A stretch of 64,000 nucleotides of DNA from Mucilaginibacter sp. UR6-1 (GTDB lineage: Bacteria > Bacteroidota > Bacteroidia > Sphingobacteriales > Sphingobacteriaceae): NCBI RefSeq assembly GCF_020880975.1, contig NZ_JAJIWP010000003.1:434001-498000 (forward strand). Direction: 5' to 3'. A program made the position numbers and the translations under genes. Position 1 is the stretch's first letter. Every line of letters starts with the position of its first letter. Positions 63,540-64,000 of this stretch are shown piece after piece. The notes under the pieces are model-generated. The model was given only the letters and a program-made list of their open reading frames with translations, had not been told where the DNA came from and did not search any database.

Positions 63540-63944
63540 ATGCCTGTCAAATTTTCATCGTCTACAGCCTTTCAACAAAAGGTCGACAATTATTTTAGAC
63601 AATTTTGTACTGATATCCCTCCGACTGACAAAAAAGCTGATTCTCCCACTTTTTGCGGGATGATTCTCTATCTCGGATTTACCAGCAGGGAGGAATTCGG
63701 CATATATGAGCAGCAAGGGCGCTTTGCCGAAACCGCCCGCAAGGCAAGGTTGCAAATAGAAGCGGAGTATGAAAAGCGTTTGCATTTGTCATCGCCAACA
63801 GGGGCAGTGTTTGCCCTGCGTAGTATGGGTTGGGGTGGTGAGCAACCGTATGGCTCCGTAAGCATTAATCAGCCGCTATTACAAATTGAAGTAAAAAGTA
63901 CGGGTATTTTGCCCGCTAATAGCGAGGGTGAAGTTGGTTTATAA
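63540..63944 (+). CDS. Phage terminase small subunit-like (gp3-type) DNA-packaging protein
   Basis: 134 residues, all soluble. The layout resembles P22 gp3-type small terminases in Bacteroidota: an N-terminal helix (AFQQKVDNYFRQF), a recognition-helix part (PTFCGMILYLGFTSREEFGIYE), a helix with KARLQIEAEYEKRL, and the conserved tail TGAVFALRSMGWG. These bind phage DNA and recruit the large subunit. No other phage gene is visible before the window ends 56 nt later, so it is an orphan or the first gene of something downstream. The call rests on pattern recall only. Confidence 0.55.
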   Translation: MPVKFSSSTAFQQKVDNYFRQFCTDIPPTDKKADSPTFCGMILYLGFTSREEFGIYEQQGRFAETARKARLQIEAEYEKRLHLSSPTGAVFALRSMGWGGEQPYGSVSINQPLLQIEVKSTGILPANSEGEVGL

Positions 63945-64000
63945 TTGAATATATATGCCAATTATCATTCAATTCATATTTTATTGTTTACATGGATACA

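Overview
The window reads as chromosome of a Bacteroidota member, most likely Sphingobacteriaceae (Mucilaginibacter/Pedobacter-like). The grounds are repeated TAnnTTTG (-7) promoter boxes, Bacteroidota-style outer-membrane beta-barrel receptors with a carboxypeptidase-regulatory-like N-domain, a short Obg without the C-terminal OCT domain beside adk, many lipoproteins and TlpA/DUF885/DUF1080 proteins, moderate G+C, and several families of palindromic intergenic repeats. There is no rRNA, no CRISPR array, no transposase and no complete prophage. One tRNA (Arg, ACG) is present. The genus assignment is inference.

Layout. 0.2-4.8 kb: housekeeping minus-strand genes (obgE, adk, tRNA-Arg, ligA). 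5-15 kb: small beta-barrel proteins, EcsC-family protein, a TlpA-like thioredoxin, a DUF885 lipoprotein, DinB-fold protein, alpha/beta hydrolase, and a large outer-membrane receptor. 15-17.6 kb: KTSC protein, a DUF1634/TauE pair and a PfkB kinase. 17.6-18.4 kb: a gene-free stretch holding two copies of a structured ~220-bp repeat. 18.4-25.4 kb: a three-gene minus-strand cluster (DUF1080 3-keto-glycoside hydrolase-like protein; PQQ-type beta-propeller fused to an azurin-like cupredoxin; ThuA + PQQ-type propeller + PKD + cytochrome c + C-terminal carbohydrate-binding-like protein). 25.6-29.0 kb: a tightly overlapping GT4 / flippase-like / GT4 cluster. 29-36.9 kb: GDPD-like enzyme, CorA, thioredoxin, DUF58, GH130, M3 peptidase. 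37-40.1 kb: epimerase, Crp/Fnr regulator, UbiA prenyltransferase and engB, the last three operon-like. 40.2-47.4 kb: VOC protein, class III aminotransferase, a two-gene glycosyltransferase unit whose first member has a large C-terminal helical domain, and an APC permease. 47.5-63.9 kb: PAP2 phosphatase, metallo-beta-lactamase hydrolase, a VOC gene with an apparently frameshifted start, Dabb protein, second large outer-membrane receptor, M16 peptidase, GH5 glycosidase, NDH-2 plus luciferase-like oxidoreductase, MFS transporter, and at the right edge a phage-terminase-small-subunit-like ORF.

How it fits together. The strongest candidate for an under-described system is the 18.4-25.4 kb cluster. 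It puts, in exported proteins, two PQQ-type sugar-dehydrogenase folds, a c-type heme, a complete type 1 copper site, a ThuA domain and a DUF1080 domain. This would make a periplasmic oxidative glycoside-degrading module with its own electron relay; the chemistry is inferred, the domains are seen. A second theme is glycan building and recycling: two GT4 clusters, a flippase-like protein, GH130, PfkB, GH5. The third is non-coding: at least five intergenic repeat families, three convergent gene pairs whose stop codons share one TTAA, and promoter boxes so close to start codons that leaderless transcripts are likely.
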